Assembly: GCA_028335825.1 (NCBI GenBank) | Contig: JAIOKI010000004.1 | Location: 1-64,000 of the forward strand | Reading direction: 5' to 3' | Length of the DNA stretch: 64,000 bases | Origin: Nosema muscidifuracis | Taxonomy: Eukaryota; Microsporidia; Nosematidae | Shown: in pieces, positions 23,416-36,260 of the stretch | Position numbering within the stretch: position 1 is the stretch's first letter | Layout: each line of letters starts with the position of its first letter | Notes under the pieces: generated by a model | Told to the model about the DNA's origin: nothing | Databases searched by the model: none | What the model saw: only the letters and a program-made list of their open reading frames with translations | Program-made: the position numbers and the translations under genes

Positions 23416-26400
23416 TTTATGATTTTGTAGTTCTATAGATATTATCATATTAATCTAATATTCATCATTTATTGATTATTTTTAATTTTTCAAATAATAC
23501 AAAATAGATTTAATTCATTATTATCAACTATCTATTATTATATATGGTTGAAATATTTAAAAATAAATTCATTATTGTACTGCTTTGAATTCATCCAGTG
23601 GCGAAGATTGATCCAAGTATATTTCAAAATATAAGGTATTTTTAAGCATAGAAGAATCCCATGATAATTAATGTTAATGTTCTATATCTCATCTTCTTGT
23701 TTCAAATAAATGCTTGTGATTTTAAAGTATTAGAATAATTCCGTTATTTTTATCTTTCTTTTGTTGTTATATACTTTCTCATAGTTAAGAGTCTAACTTA
23801 ATAAACAAAATTAAAGATAAAAATAAATTCGGTAATATCATAATTTAATATAGCTAATAAATCTTATTACTCTGATGAAATATTAAGTTCTAACAATTGA
23901 ATATATTCATAATATAGATTATTTGATTCTATTTCTTTTACTTATTATAAATAATAATAAACTTTTAATATTAACATATATAGAATTAATATTTTATAAA
24001 TATCTGTAAGCTACTATATTTTAAACTAATTATATAATTAACTTCTTTGAAATTAAGAAAATATAGAAATCTAATCATCTTTGACATAATAACATATTTT
24101 TCTTCTTTGCTTGTATGGAGAAATATTTACTCAAAGAATAACGAATCAATATAAAACACGAACACAAATTAGTCTTCTACAATAATAACATGAGTTGTCT
24201 CTATATATCATTTAATAACACTAACTAACTCTGATATAATCTTCTTTAATTATCTCATTGATTGTATGTTACAGTTTTTGTTTATGTAAATGAAAGTAAA
24301 AATACATTACTATATTGTATAAATCTAATAATTTTATGTAATTCAGTGTTTCTTTTATGGATGTTTTTTTTAAAACTTTTATTATAATGAAATAGATATT
24401 ATAAATAATAAAAATTTTATATTTTATAGACTTCTATCATTAATATTTTGTCTTTTAAATATACTTTTTTATTTGAATCTATCAAATTATTATATTGAGA
24501 ATCATCACTTCTGATGCATGTTAATATTTCTTTCTAGGTTGCTTAAACAAATATCTTAGTATGAAAAAATCAATTTTCTATTAGATAGTCTAATCAAAAC
24601 TGTCTTTTAATGTAGATATATTTTTTAATTATTTATATATTATAATTCATTAGTAATAAATAATATTTAGTAAATGTTTAAGAGTATACGTGAAAAAATA
24701 ACTTTTTATTTCCAGAGATTTAATATTAACCATCTTAAAATTTTATTTAGAATATATCTATAAGTGTTGAACTGGTCAAAACTGTAATCGAGTAGAAAGT
24801 TGAGTTATTAAGTAAATTAACTCTTCAACATTTCTTTTTTTAGTATTATTTATATTTACACATGTCAACAAAATACTTTTGTAAACTTTATATAAAACTT
24901 ATAGATTTGCTATATTTCTCAATCAATATATTGATCCATCATATTAACTACTTATCTAATAATTTTTGTAAAATGTATGGTATTTGTGCTTTAAACTGAC
25001 AAAGTATAAATTTATTCTTTAATGAGTATCTTATCAATTCTATTGCAAAGATTTCATATATAAATAATTATAAAAAGGTTTGCTTTAACCAGAGCATAGT
25101 GTCATCATAATTTTTTACAAAATAGAAGGCAATTAATCTTTAAGGTCTTATTTTATAGATTCTTTGGAATATTCAAAATGATATTCACATTTTTATAAGC
25201 TGCAAAATATATTAATTCCATTCTTTAAATTTAAAAATCAATGATATTACATAACTTAATACAATTATATGTTAACTATATTTTTCCGTTTTTTAAAACT
25301 CTAAAACAAATATAGTCTAAAAAAGATAAATGATATCTAAAGGGGTTAAAAAATATTATTAAACTCAAAATAAAATAAATTTTAGTTTATCATACAATTA
25401 TGTGTATTGTCTCTAAACGAATATTAAATTCAATTTCTATAAATTTTATTTTAAGTAGTCTAAATTAGATTTTAATTATATCTATCCCATTTTTTCTTAA
25501 TATGATTAAATATATGTTGTTAGACAAAAATACATTTAATTTTACTTGTGTTTGTAAATTAAAAATATTAACTTAATAAATTCTATTCTTAAATTAAACC
25601 TCCACTTTTTAATTAAATTTAATATTCTAATCTATTAAAGTACTTAAAATATTATATATATTTTGAGATTAAATTTCAATAATTGAATTATAGTTAAATA
25701 CTTATTTCATATTTTAATTCTAGTTTCGATTATTTAAAAATGTCGAAATATAAATACAATATACTAGTTAATCACACTACATCAATGTATAAAAATAAGT
25801 TAATAATTATATTGTATGTGTTCACTTGAGATAGGTTAATAACAAACTTTGAACGATGATATAGAAAAAAATTAAAGATATATGATTAGACTGAGAAATT
25901 ATACAGATAAAAGTCATCAAGATGATTTAATAGAGATCAACACTTATAAGCATCAGAAGAGCAAGTTATAAGGATTTTAGTACTAATAAAAAGAAATTTA
26001 GGATAAAGGAAGCTTTAAATCTAAGAGGGTTGATAACATGATTCTATATCTAAATGAATACAATTTATCTGCTGAAAAATAATTAAGATTGTTAATTCAT
26101 TTTGTAACAAACAAAAATATTAATGACTAAAAGTGATCAAAATTTATTATTCAAGTTCAATTATAATAATTAATATATTTATTAAATTTTAAACTAATTT
26201 TTATAACATTTGTTGTAATGCACCAATAATGATATAAAATTTACATATCTTATAAAAAATTAACTATAATGAATTAAAATATTCTTCATATGTAAACAGA
26301 TGATTTAGCAAAATACTTGACAAATTAAGTCTTATATTATTTAATTCCATTGGATAAATGGATAGAAAGGAACAAGTCTTTGTATAGATGATTATTTTTA

Positions 26401-26699
26401 TAGGTACCAATATAATAATCTCTTAGAAATACTTCAATACAACTTATATAATAAAGTAGCGGGTATATGCAAACTACAGATTTCAATGATTTCTTAATAT
26501 CAAATATAGAGCAATACTTGTTGATTCATCATTTATTTCAGCAAATGAATTCTATAGTAGTATTTTTAGAACCCTTTGTGACATTATGAGTTTGGTTCTG
26601 TCATAATGACAAGATGTATCATTTATAGTGTAAATATCTCTATTTTGGGTAATGTCTAATAGTATGCTATTTACTAGCATTTAAGATTCAACTAATTTT
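23416..26699. other. Gene desert with unidentified debris
   Basis: AT-rich. The part from about 25850 to 26700 (plus strand) contains short peptide-like stretches (for example YKDFSTNKKKFRIKEALNLR near 25970-26030) that may be the front part of the transposase relic that follows. Nothing definite was recognised. Confidence 0.35.
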
Positions 26700-27500
26700 T
26701 ATATTAATTAATTAATTTCAACAGATGGCTGAAGTCTATTCTTAAATAGAGAATTAGATCGAGAAAAGAAGATTGTTAATTGTGATATATAATATTAAAT
26801 AGAATTTTTATTGATAAGACTTTTAAGTGGTTATATGAAGCGTATGTCATAAATAGAAATTTCAATAAACAAAGTTTTCCTATAGTATATTGTTTTTCGA
26901 ATAAAAATGAATAAATTTATGTTAATGTCTTCAATATAATTAATCCTTTTTGGTTAATTATCTAGTAGATTTTCTCAATTTCTCAAATTATGGAATGCTT
27001 CTTTTCATTGTAGATAGACTACATGAAGATGTGTTCAGAATTTAGAATTTGTTTCATAATATAACACCCATGGAATTTTTTCATACTTGGTATTGATGAT
27101 CACTTCTTCAGCTCTAGTTATAATTGATGAAGCTTGGAATTACATAATGATTTTATATATTTTTTATGATAAAAACTTATTAAATTATGTAAAAAAGAAA
27201 TTGTAGATCATTGTTTGATAGAGAAATATAATACTTTTCAAGTGGAGATAATAATGCTGACTAATGATATTCTTAAAATTGAATAATATAATTAATTTCA
27301 CTTTTTTGGAGGTTCTATATACTCAGAGATATTCAAATATTGAATAAAGTAAAAATCAATAGAATGATTACAGAATTAAAGTCAAAATAGAAAGAAATAA
27401 TATGTTGATTATGAAAGCGAGATTATGAGATTACAATGGATCTTTTAATGCTCGTCTAATTAAGTCAAAAGAACTTCTGTGTAGTTTGAAAGGAGCAATT
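26700..27500 (+). mobile_element. Mutator-like (MULE) transposase relic
   Basis: A plus-strand frame around 26800-26940 reads FIDKTFKWLYEAYVINRNFN, then SFPIVYCFSNKNE and IYVNVFNIIN. This follows the pattern of MULE transposase cores: 'FIDGTFK..P..FYQLY.IHG...... P.VY.LL.NK.E.TY...F..I', where the Asp of FID is the first catalytic Asp. Stops and frame changes are frequent before and after, so the copy is dead. No terminal inverted repeats were found by eye. Downstream coding-like pieces (KKEIVDHCLIEKYNTFQVE near 27190-27250) may be its C-terminal part. The limits given are approximate. Confidence 0.5.
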
Positions 27501-27899
27501 GATTAAATGTTAAATATTTTTTATGGTATTATTTTTTAAATAATTTTGAGGGTTTTGTGAAATAACGAACAAATAGAAAATAAAATTACCCCTATGTTTA
27601 CTGATATTTTATATACATAATACAAAGCTCTAATATCAAACATCTTAATTTATATTATAAAGAAAAACAACAGATGACTGATCAATAAAGAAATAATTCA
27701 ACTTATATTTGATAGCATTTATAATATATTGATAATGAATTATAAATTTGATGAAACATTTATAGATGATGAATTTATGCTGAGATAATATCTATTTTAT
27801 AATAATGAAATTAAGTCAATCATTATTAAAATTATGAAATTATTAAATTCATGATATAAAGATTATGATGAATTTTCAAATACATTTTTTAGATAATAT

Positions 27900-29300
27900 A
27901 GCTGAAGAGGTCTAGTAAATTATAGAAATGCTTCTCCTTAATTAACAACTTCTTCTTTTATGATCCCTGTATTTTTTAATTCTTTGTTATATAATACTAA
28001 TTAAAGTATTCCGTATCCTAAACTTTTGCAAGACATTCCTTCTCAATTATGCTAGTGGAGTTTTTTCTTCATTTCAGATTTGAGATAAAATGCTTCTAAT
28101 ATAAACAGATCGTTATAATATGTCTAGTTAAATTCTATTTGTTTACATAAATATCTTTAAAGATTTCTTCATGTTTGATGTTCTAATTATAATCAATCTT
28201 TCATTTTATTATATGATATAACTGCTTGGAAATGACTACACGTTTAGTAATAAAATTCATTCAATAATTAATCATTTATGTAGTTTTCTCATTTGTTGTA
28301 ACTTTGAATTTCTTGTATTAATGACTTATCTTTCTTGATTATAGAACATATCCTGATCTCAATATTGTTTTTTTAGTTTAGTGTTAGATTGTTATTTTCT
28401 ACAATTTTAATTAATTTTTTGAATTTATGTCATGTTCCTCATGATTTTCTATATATAATAATATCATCTATATAGACAATACAAGATTTACAAATTTTTA
28501 TCCCCTTAAAATATTATCCATATAATTCTGAAAAAATGGTTAATCCTTTTCATTCATATTATAAATGTTTATATCTAAATGATGTTTTTATAAAGATCTT
28601 TTTCTAAAAGCATAATATTAAATACCCATCTTTCAAGTCTATATTAGTAAATTATTTAGTGCTTTTAATTTAAGAATTATATGTTCTATATCTATCTATA
28701 TCTACTATTTTGTTATGATCTATCAAGTTTAATATTAATATCACCCTCATATTAGGATTAATAAAACTCTTATATTTTGATTCTATACTATAATATTTCG
28801 ATAACAGAAACTTTAATACTTCTTCCATATCATCTTTATATTTTTTAAAAATATTGTAATTCTTCTCTACATTTCTATCATTAGACTAGATGAATATTTT
28901 ATGTTCTTATTTATGATTCCCTAAGGTATAATGTAAAACTTTAGAAAATATTCTTTCTTTTTATAATATATATCTTAAATTTCTTTTCAAGGTATTTTCA
29001 CTCTTTTATAAATTGAAGATAATATGAACATATACATCATGCTAGTATCAAATACTACTTTATTTTTTAGTTTTGTAGATATATCAAATATTCTACATTT
29101 AATATTTTATTATACTACCTTTACTGTTATATCGAAATTTCTTCTTGATTTCTAATACTTATTTTATAAACATTCTTCTTTACTATATATCGAATATTTG
29201 TTAAATCTTGAATTAATTACATCATCTATTTTCTCTTTATTAATCATTTTATTGCTATATATTTCAAGTATATTTTTTAGTGTCAGTATGTATGTTTTAC
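27900..29300 (-). mobile_element. Ty3/gypsy-type retroelement fossil (RT, RNase H)
   Basis: Minus-strand peptides match Ty3/gypsy pol in the right order. LKDGY-type sequence lies near 28640, and the reverse-transcriptase catalytic box with IDD (CIVYIDDIIIY) near 28470. RNase H-like LFILEAF and KECLA-type sequence lies near 28000-28100. The element is broken, with many interruptions (well over ten); it is old and incomplete. No long terminal repeats were found by eye, so the true ends are uncertain and may reach about 29760. The 84-codon plus-strand frame at 29424-29678 runs antisense to or beside it and is not considered a gene. Confidence 0.65.
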
Positions 29301-31190
29301 TATGAAATATTCTTTTCTAACTCCACAAATAATAATTTTATTGAAACATACCCTGGTATCTTATACATCGTGTTTTAATCTAACTTCTTCAATATATTCT
29401 AATATCTTTGTTTTTTCTTTATAATGACTTATAAATATCAACAACATCTATTCATTTTTAAGAAACATTTTCTATTTCTCATATGTGGTTTTCTACAAAA
29501 CTTTAAATACTTCTGTGACAATTTATTATTTCATAATCAGATTTACTTAATTTTGTCTACATTATTCATTATTTTGAACCATCTATATATTTCAAGCTTA
29601 TTGATTTCTTTAAATTCTTTGTCTAATATTATGATAATTCAATTATATCATATACTAAAGGTTTATTTATGTCATTGAAATCAAAAGTTATCCTTATGCT
29701 TATATATGAATTTATATATGATTATAACCAATCATATTATCTTCAGTTATGGGTGAATATTTCTGAATGAAGTACCAATTACTTTGTACTTAATACGATA
29801 ATTCAATATAAATAATTAAATGTTTTAATTTACAAAGACTATGAATATGTTTATTTATAATGAAAAAAACAAGTATCTTCTTATTTTAATTATTAATTAA
29901 TAGAATATAGTTTTATCTTTGATTTCATCTTGTATATCATATTATCTACACACAATTATAAAAAACTTTTTTAAATAATTTTAATTATGTCAGATTAATT
30001 ATTAATATATTATTTTTTCCTCATAGATAAAACTTGAATTTAGATTATATATATTAAAAAATAAATAAAAGTATATAATACTGTTTTTAATTTTATTATA
30101 TATTAAAGATTAATGTTAGTATATGTATTTTATCTTGAATTTAATATAAATAGTTTATGAATGTATTTCAGTATTTGATAAATGTAAAAATATTATTTAT
30201 TAATAGAATCATTGACATAGTAATTATATCATGTTATATTTATCTTTACTTAGTTAAATAGATAGACTGTGTAAAATTCAATAAAAATAAATCTATGTAT
30301 ACTGAAAGTTTATAAGATTAATCATTATCATATTTATAGAATAGAAATCAAATTTTATGACAAAAAGTGTATTATGAAATATATATTATTTTTTATGTTA
30401 TTACTGATTCTATTACAAATTTGTTTAATTAGTATAATTTAATTTATTTACTTAACGTTTTATGATCATATATTTTATTTCTATAATATAATTTCTTATT
30501 TGTCTATTATTATTTATTCAATACTTAACTTATCAATGACTAGAAAATCACTTTTCTGTTGAAGATACTATAATTAATAATTTATCTGATACTTCTAGTT
30601 CTTAGGTAAAATAATTTTATTTAATAGCATAAGAAGATTCATCAATAAAATTTAATCTTATGAATTTTAATAGTTACATATCATTATAAATTTAAGCGTA
30701 TACGATATATTCTTCTCCTTATACTCACAATTTATTCTTATTTTAAGTAAAGTAATTACTTCAGTCTTATACAATTATTAAATGTTCACATGTTCTCAGT
30801 CTTCTTATTTGATAAAGCCTCCTTGTATTTTTTAGTAAATCAGAGATATAAATATAAACATAGTTTATGTAAATCATTTGATAAGAAATTGATTTATTTA
30901 TATCATCTTTAAAAATAGTTAATTTATCATTTTCTTAGATTTTTAATTCTAAACGATTATCATTATCAAATACACTTAATCTATAACATGATATTTAATT
31001 TAAATACTTTTAATAAGGTATAAATATCTAGCTAATAATTTTTAGATTATATGAATAATTTCATATAACAGAAATATTACACATAAACTTCTGATAATGA
31101 ACTAAAAATATTAAATTTTAATAAGAAAACTAATCAGTCCTATCAATGGTAAATAATAATTAATTTGAAATGTTAAAAAGAGATTATTAA
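29301..31190. other. Desert beside a retroelement fossil
   Basis: AT-rich without a supported gene. The first 450 bases may hold more of the adjacent fossil. Confidence 0.4.
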
Positions 31191-31197
31191 GATTCAT

Positions 31198-32101
31198 ATG
31201 AATTCACAAGAAAATCAAAATATACTAAATTCTGATAATGTGATCAATCTAGAATAAGATGATCTAGTCAAAAATAGTACATCAGAATTATCTTCAATTG
31301 ATTCTGAAATACCGATACTAATAATAGAAATAAAGAATATAGTGAAATTGAAGACTCAATCAAAAATAATATTGTAAGAATCAATTATTAGGCATTAATA
31401 GCTTATGAAGAATTTATAAAATAGTATTAGATATGCAATAATAATGTGTAAAATTAAGTAATAAATAATTATATGTAATTTATAATGAGTTATTTTTAGT
31501 GTTTATTAAAATCTATGAAAAGTTTATATTATTGTAATAACTAGTGTATAGAAGAATTATCATTATTCGATATGAATATTAATTTAAATTAAGATACATA
31601 CGTAAGATTTTGTTAATCTTTTAAAATTGATAATATCCAATGCTTATGATCATAACGTTAAAGAAGCTAAGATTAAAATTATTAAAGAAATTGATGATCT
31701 GTGTATAGATACTAATAATTATAAATCTGAAAAATATACTACATATAAATTTTAATATAAGATATTTTAAAGATATCGTTTCATTGTTTCATTTCTTAAT
31801 AACTGAAAAATAGTAATCTTAAAGACAATTTGAATGTTTTACAAATGAAGAAGATTAAAAAAAATAGATACAAGATTATTTTATTTTAAGTTTCTTATAT
31901 ATTATAATTCTATTTTTTAACATATTCATCAAATGAAATAGAAGACGATCAAAAGTCTAAATATTTCATCATAATACCTGTGTATTTTACATCAATTTTA
32001 GGCATGAGATTTTTAGATGTATTAGCATATAAAAGTATTTAGCTATTAGTTTGTCAAATTTTCTTATCATCATTATGTTATATAATGTACATATTATGAA
32101 A
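31198..32101 (+). pseudogene. Decayed member of the Cys-rich, two-helix membrane family
   Basis: It begins with an ATG at 31198 and an acidic, Ser/Asn-rich front (MNSQENQNILNSDNVINLE, then VKNSTSELSSIDSEIP). A middle part at about 31630-31750 reads NVKEAKIKIIKEIDDLCIDT. The end, to about 32101, is EDDQKSKYFIIIPVYFTSIL, then a second hydrophobic run LLVCQIFLSSLCYIMYIL. An acidic front followed by two C-terminal helices with a short loop is the layout of the genes at 34.4 and 39.3 kb, and KSKYFIIIPVYF aligns with KKSDYIKSLTVVV of the latter. Several stops and frame changes break it. Confidence 0.5.
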
Positions 32102-34380
32102 AGATATTTTAATGATGTAATTATTAAATTGTTTATTTAGTAAAATATGAATTGTATTTTGTCGAATACAGTTTTTATTTTAGAATATTAACTTACTTTA
32201 TAATTATTTGTTTATTCTTAAAATAATACATTATAATCCAAGTAACAAAAATAATTGATCTAATAATTAGTATTAAGATATAAAAATATTCAATTATTTA
32301 AATATATATAATTTTAATTAAGTATTTACAAAACTTTTCTAACTAAAATTATTGAGTATAAATTTCTTATATTCAATACTATTGTGAGATTAAACATTCT
32401 TTACTATAAATATAATTCTTGAACCCTTATTAACTTGAATTTAAATCTATATATAAATAACTCATAAAAATGAAATCTATATTTAAATATAATAATATAA
32501 TTCTATCATCTAAATAACATCATAAATAAATATTTTAGTATTCTTTTTTGAATCACTAATTAATTTATAGATGTGTCATATAATGTCTTCATTGAAGTTC
32601 AATCAATCATAAAATAGAATATATAAAATATCTATCAAATAATTATTATTGATAAAAAATTTCTTATATCTTACTAAACTACTATTTGTATATATCATTG
32701 ACAATTAAATCTAATAATATTTTTTATCCCTCTTAAATAAGATCATTTTTTGATATCTCATAGAATCAATGAATAAAGAAAATTTAGTATGACTCGACTT
32801 ATTTAATCAACATTGTACACAGTTTATGATAAATGTCTTAAAATTTATATTTCTTTCTTTATATTAAGTATCATTATCATAAATAGATTTTTAGATTAAA
32901 ATTATGTCAGATCTTTATTAAGTATATTTCAATAATTTAGATATAATTAGAATATTAGAGGATCAAAGTAATTTTACACAGAAAATAGTATATTATTAAA
33001 TTATATATTCTAATCTATACTTTTCTTATACATAAAGAATATTTATACTTCATCATATATTTTTATATTATATAGTATTAGAATATCATGATCTATTTTA
33101 CTTATATCATTTTTTGTAATATCTATACTTATTAGATATTATTCTTGTATAAGAAAGAATATCATAATTTTTATAAGGACTGTAGACTCAATTTAATACA
33201 ATCTAATGTGTATAGGATGACTGATAATAGAAGAAAGTACAAGATACAAGAATTAATGATTTAGCAATATTTATACTCTAAATATATACAAATATTTTAT
33301 TAAAAATATTTTCATTTTATTTCAATTATCTACAGGAATTATAAATTTTTAACTTTTTTATATTTTATCTCTAATATTGTGTATTAGAATAATTTCTCTT
33401 TTTATTTATAATAATTGACTTTTCTTAATTTTTTACCGTTATTTCAAATTTATGTCTTTTATTCTTTAGATATTACTTTTATATATGATAAAATAATAAA
33501 ATATTTACATGATATATATTTCAATTAATAACATAAGAAAGATACTTTAATATTTTAAATTTTTATGTATTTACATAAATCATAGATATATCTCAATATT
33601 TTACAATATCTAGAACTTCTAATAAATCTTGTAAATTAAAGCATCAATAGTATTTATTTTCACATCATGAACGACATAGAAATTATTCAAAAAATTACAC
33701 TAATTAAAGTTACATTTTATATGAAATTTATTAATAATTTATCATGATTATAAATTAGTGATATAACTTCTGTAATATCTTGTTCTTTTTAATATTCATT
33801 TTTATTAATAATTTTATAATTCCAACCTTTTATATAATACAAGTATTTTAAAACAATAAGAATCAAAAAATCTTATATTTATCATAATTTGTGATTAAAT
33901 CAATCATTCTGTCAGTTTAATTTTTCTAAATATTTTCTTCTATTTCTAAAATATATGTCAGATATCATCTCATGAATATTACAGAATTCTATAATTATAA
34001 AATTTCATCATTATTTTTATATATTTTTATTATCGTATTAGTGTATATTATACTTTGTTAATTGAATTTATTATTATAAATAAACAGATAATTTATTTTT
34101 TTACTCCCCAATTTTATTTCAGTTTAAAAAATATCCCTCTATAATAATTTTGAATAAATTAATATTTTCTATAATTTTAATTTATTTGATGATTTCTTAT
34201 GCTAAATGATCTATTTAACTAAGTGTATGTATAAAAAGTATATTTTATAAATATACAATATATTTTTTGTAAATTAATTGATTAATTAAATAATGTTTCT
34301 TATTCTACTATTTAGATGTATTAAATATGAAATATATTGTATCTTTATAAAAAAGTTATTTAATTAAAAATATATGCTTA
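32102..34380. other. Gene desert
   Basis: AT-rich sequence between two decayed family members. No ORF, element motif or clear repeat recognised. Confidence 0.45.
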
Positions 34381-34451
34381 ATGATACAAATTGTAGAAGG
34401 GTATCGTGGATAAAAACTCATATTTAGATAATACTTCTATAAATTAGGAAA

Positions 34452-35434
34452 AAAATATTTCATCTGAATCGAATATTTCTGTCTTGACAATACAATTATC
34501 ATATGATGATACTAAAGAACAATCATCATCAAAATCTGTAGATATTTATATTGATATAAAATATGAAGAAAACATACCAGTTGTCAAGAATATAATACTT
34601 ACTGAATCAGATACTAATGAAAAGTCTTTTGAATATAAAACTCTCATTGACTGGTATAATAAAGAATATAGAACTTATGTAAAGAAATTGAATATTCTAC
34701 ATTAACTTTGCAGAAATGTATGATCAATTATCCTAAATGTGTACAGAGCTCTATTAGAAAGTTATGTAAATTTAAAGAAGATTTAAATATTTATTCGATA
34801 CAGATACAATATATAATGATAATCAATATTTAAATTGTTGCTGGCCTTCTAAATTTATTGATGGGGAAATAAAATATTACAGATATGGGAACAGTATAAA
34901 ACTAGCTTCTAATCTTTTTATAGAGAGATTGTAAAATTATGTGATACATCAAAAAATCATGATTCTTCAAATTGTACTACTCTTGAATTTCGTGATCAAT
35001 GTCATAATGAAATTAAATGTACTGAAGAGATTTTTAATCAGATTAATTTTGAAAAATGTTCTAATTCGGATTTCGAAAAACATATCAGAAAACTTGAAAA
35101 TATATTCAATTTTAGAATGCTTAATATTAATAATACTTCGAATGTTAAAGTAAATAATAAGAAGTTACAAAAAAGAAGTCTAAATGATTCATATTATAAT
35201 TCAACATATCTTCCTCTTATCAAAGATAATCTTGATAGTATAAATAAAAAGATTTCTTCAATAGTAATACCAGTTGGTTTTGTATTAATATTGTTTATAG
35301 GGTTGATAAGTGTGCTAATACGTAAGAATAAGACTAATAAAAATAGAATAGTATTATTGGTAGCTTCTTTATCTATTACAATAGTTTTATTTATATTATT
35401 CATTCTAAGAAATGATATATTTATGATTAATTAA
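34452..35434 (+). pseudogene. Cys-rich two-helix membrane protein, frameshifted paralog
   Basis: Pieces in order match the gene at 39.3 kb. The acidic front SYDDTKEQSSSKSVDIYIDI ends at 34705. It is followed in other frames by NYPKCVQSSIRKLCKF, then DTIYNDNQYLNCCW (paralog: EDLYDDNEYINCCG), then FYREIVKLCD and TLEFRDQCHNEIKCTEEI (paralog: SAELRDQCLNKPECILDS). The last 105 codons, from 35117, carry two hydrophobic helices (ISSIVIPVGFVLILFIGLIS and IVLLVASLSITIVLFILFIL) around a basic loop (RKNKTNKNR). At least three frame changes separate the pieces, one in the T-run near 34915-34920. This is a disabled copy whose cysteine spacing is still readable. Confidence 0.7.
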
Positions 35435-35739
35435 ATATTTAATTAGTATAGATTATTTAAATGATCATTTTAAAATTTATTGTTAATATATTGATATATT
35501 TTTATAATTAAATATTTAATTTTAAATATCTTCTAATATGTTACTTTTTTTCATTAATTGTTAAATATTGTAATTTTTATATTTATTTATACCTTTTTTC
35601 GTAAATATTTAAATAAATAATTTTTGATTTTTTAGTTGCTATGAATATATTCTTATACAATTTCTTAGTAAATTAATTTGATTATAAAATCAGAAAATAA
35701 TTTATTTGGATATAGTCTTTATTTTATCAATATTTTCTC
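35435..35739. other. Spacer
   Basis: AT-rich, nothing recognised between the preceding pseudogene and the LINE remnant. Confidence 0.4.
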
Positions 35740-36260
35740 TTTTTATTTACCTTCATCGCTAGTGTCTCTAATGTAATCTAGAAGATTATTGTTTAAATAT
35801 ATGGTTTATTTGTATCTATAATGAATTTAATCTTGAAAGTGGAAATTAGTCATATCACATCTACTAAATTTGGTATTAATATTGACTTTATTTGTATATA
35901 AAAAAATAAGTGATTATTTAACAGATCATATTATATGTTATTTCTCTATTCTCAGATTTTCGATTCTATAATTCCAACCTTGAAGAGAATATTTCATTCT
36001 GATATTATCAATAGTAAAGATATTTGATTTATTATATTTCATTTTAATCTCTACATTTTTTGTAGTAATATCTAATTCATAGATGTATACATCTTAAAGC
36101 TTCATTATGTATTTCATATTCTATTGTAGTTGAACATTACCTTCTTCAAAGAATATATATCTAGAGGTTAAATAATGCTTCTAATTCTCTGGGTGATCAG
36201 TTTTCTTTTTTAAACAGTATTCCAGAATATTTAACATGTACTAGTGAGTCTTTATATTAT
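35740..36260 (-). mobile_element. LINE C-terminal relic
   Basis: Read on the minus strand, peptides match the end of the LINE protein seen better at 62.6-63.1 kb: EIHNEALRCIHL (the 'RRHN.V.RCLHL' segment), KSNIFTIDNIRMKYSLQGW and NYRIENLRIEK (the 'PDIFV.DK....LIEVGITN..NL..VE.EK' segment). A final NNNLLDYIRDTSDEGK corresponds to the 'I....AYIQS.VLKKTLES' tail. Stops and frame changes are frequent. Decayed sequence up to about 38 kb on the same strand may be the upstream part, but no reverse-transcriptase box was identified there. Confidence 0.45.

Noticed and set aside
29424-29678. 84-codon plus-strand ORF
   Set aside because: Composition is that of AT-rich noise (Ile, Leu, Phe, His), and it lies antisense beside a minus-strand retroelement fossil.
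35194-35403. 69-codon minus-strand ORF
   Set aside because: Antisense shadow of the two-helix end of the family copy at 34.4-35.4 kb.
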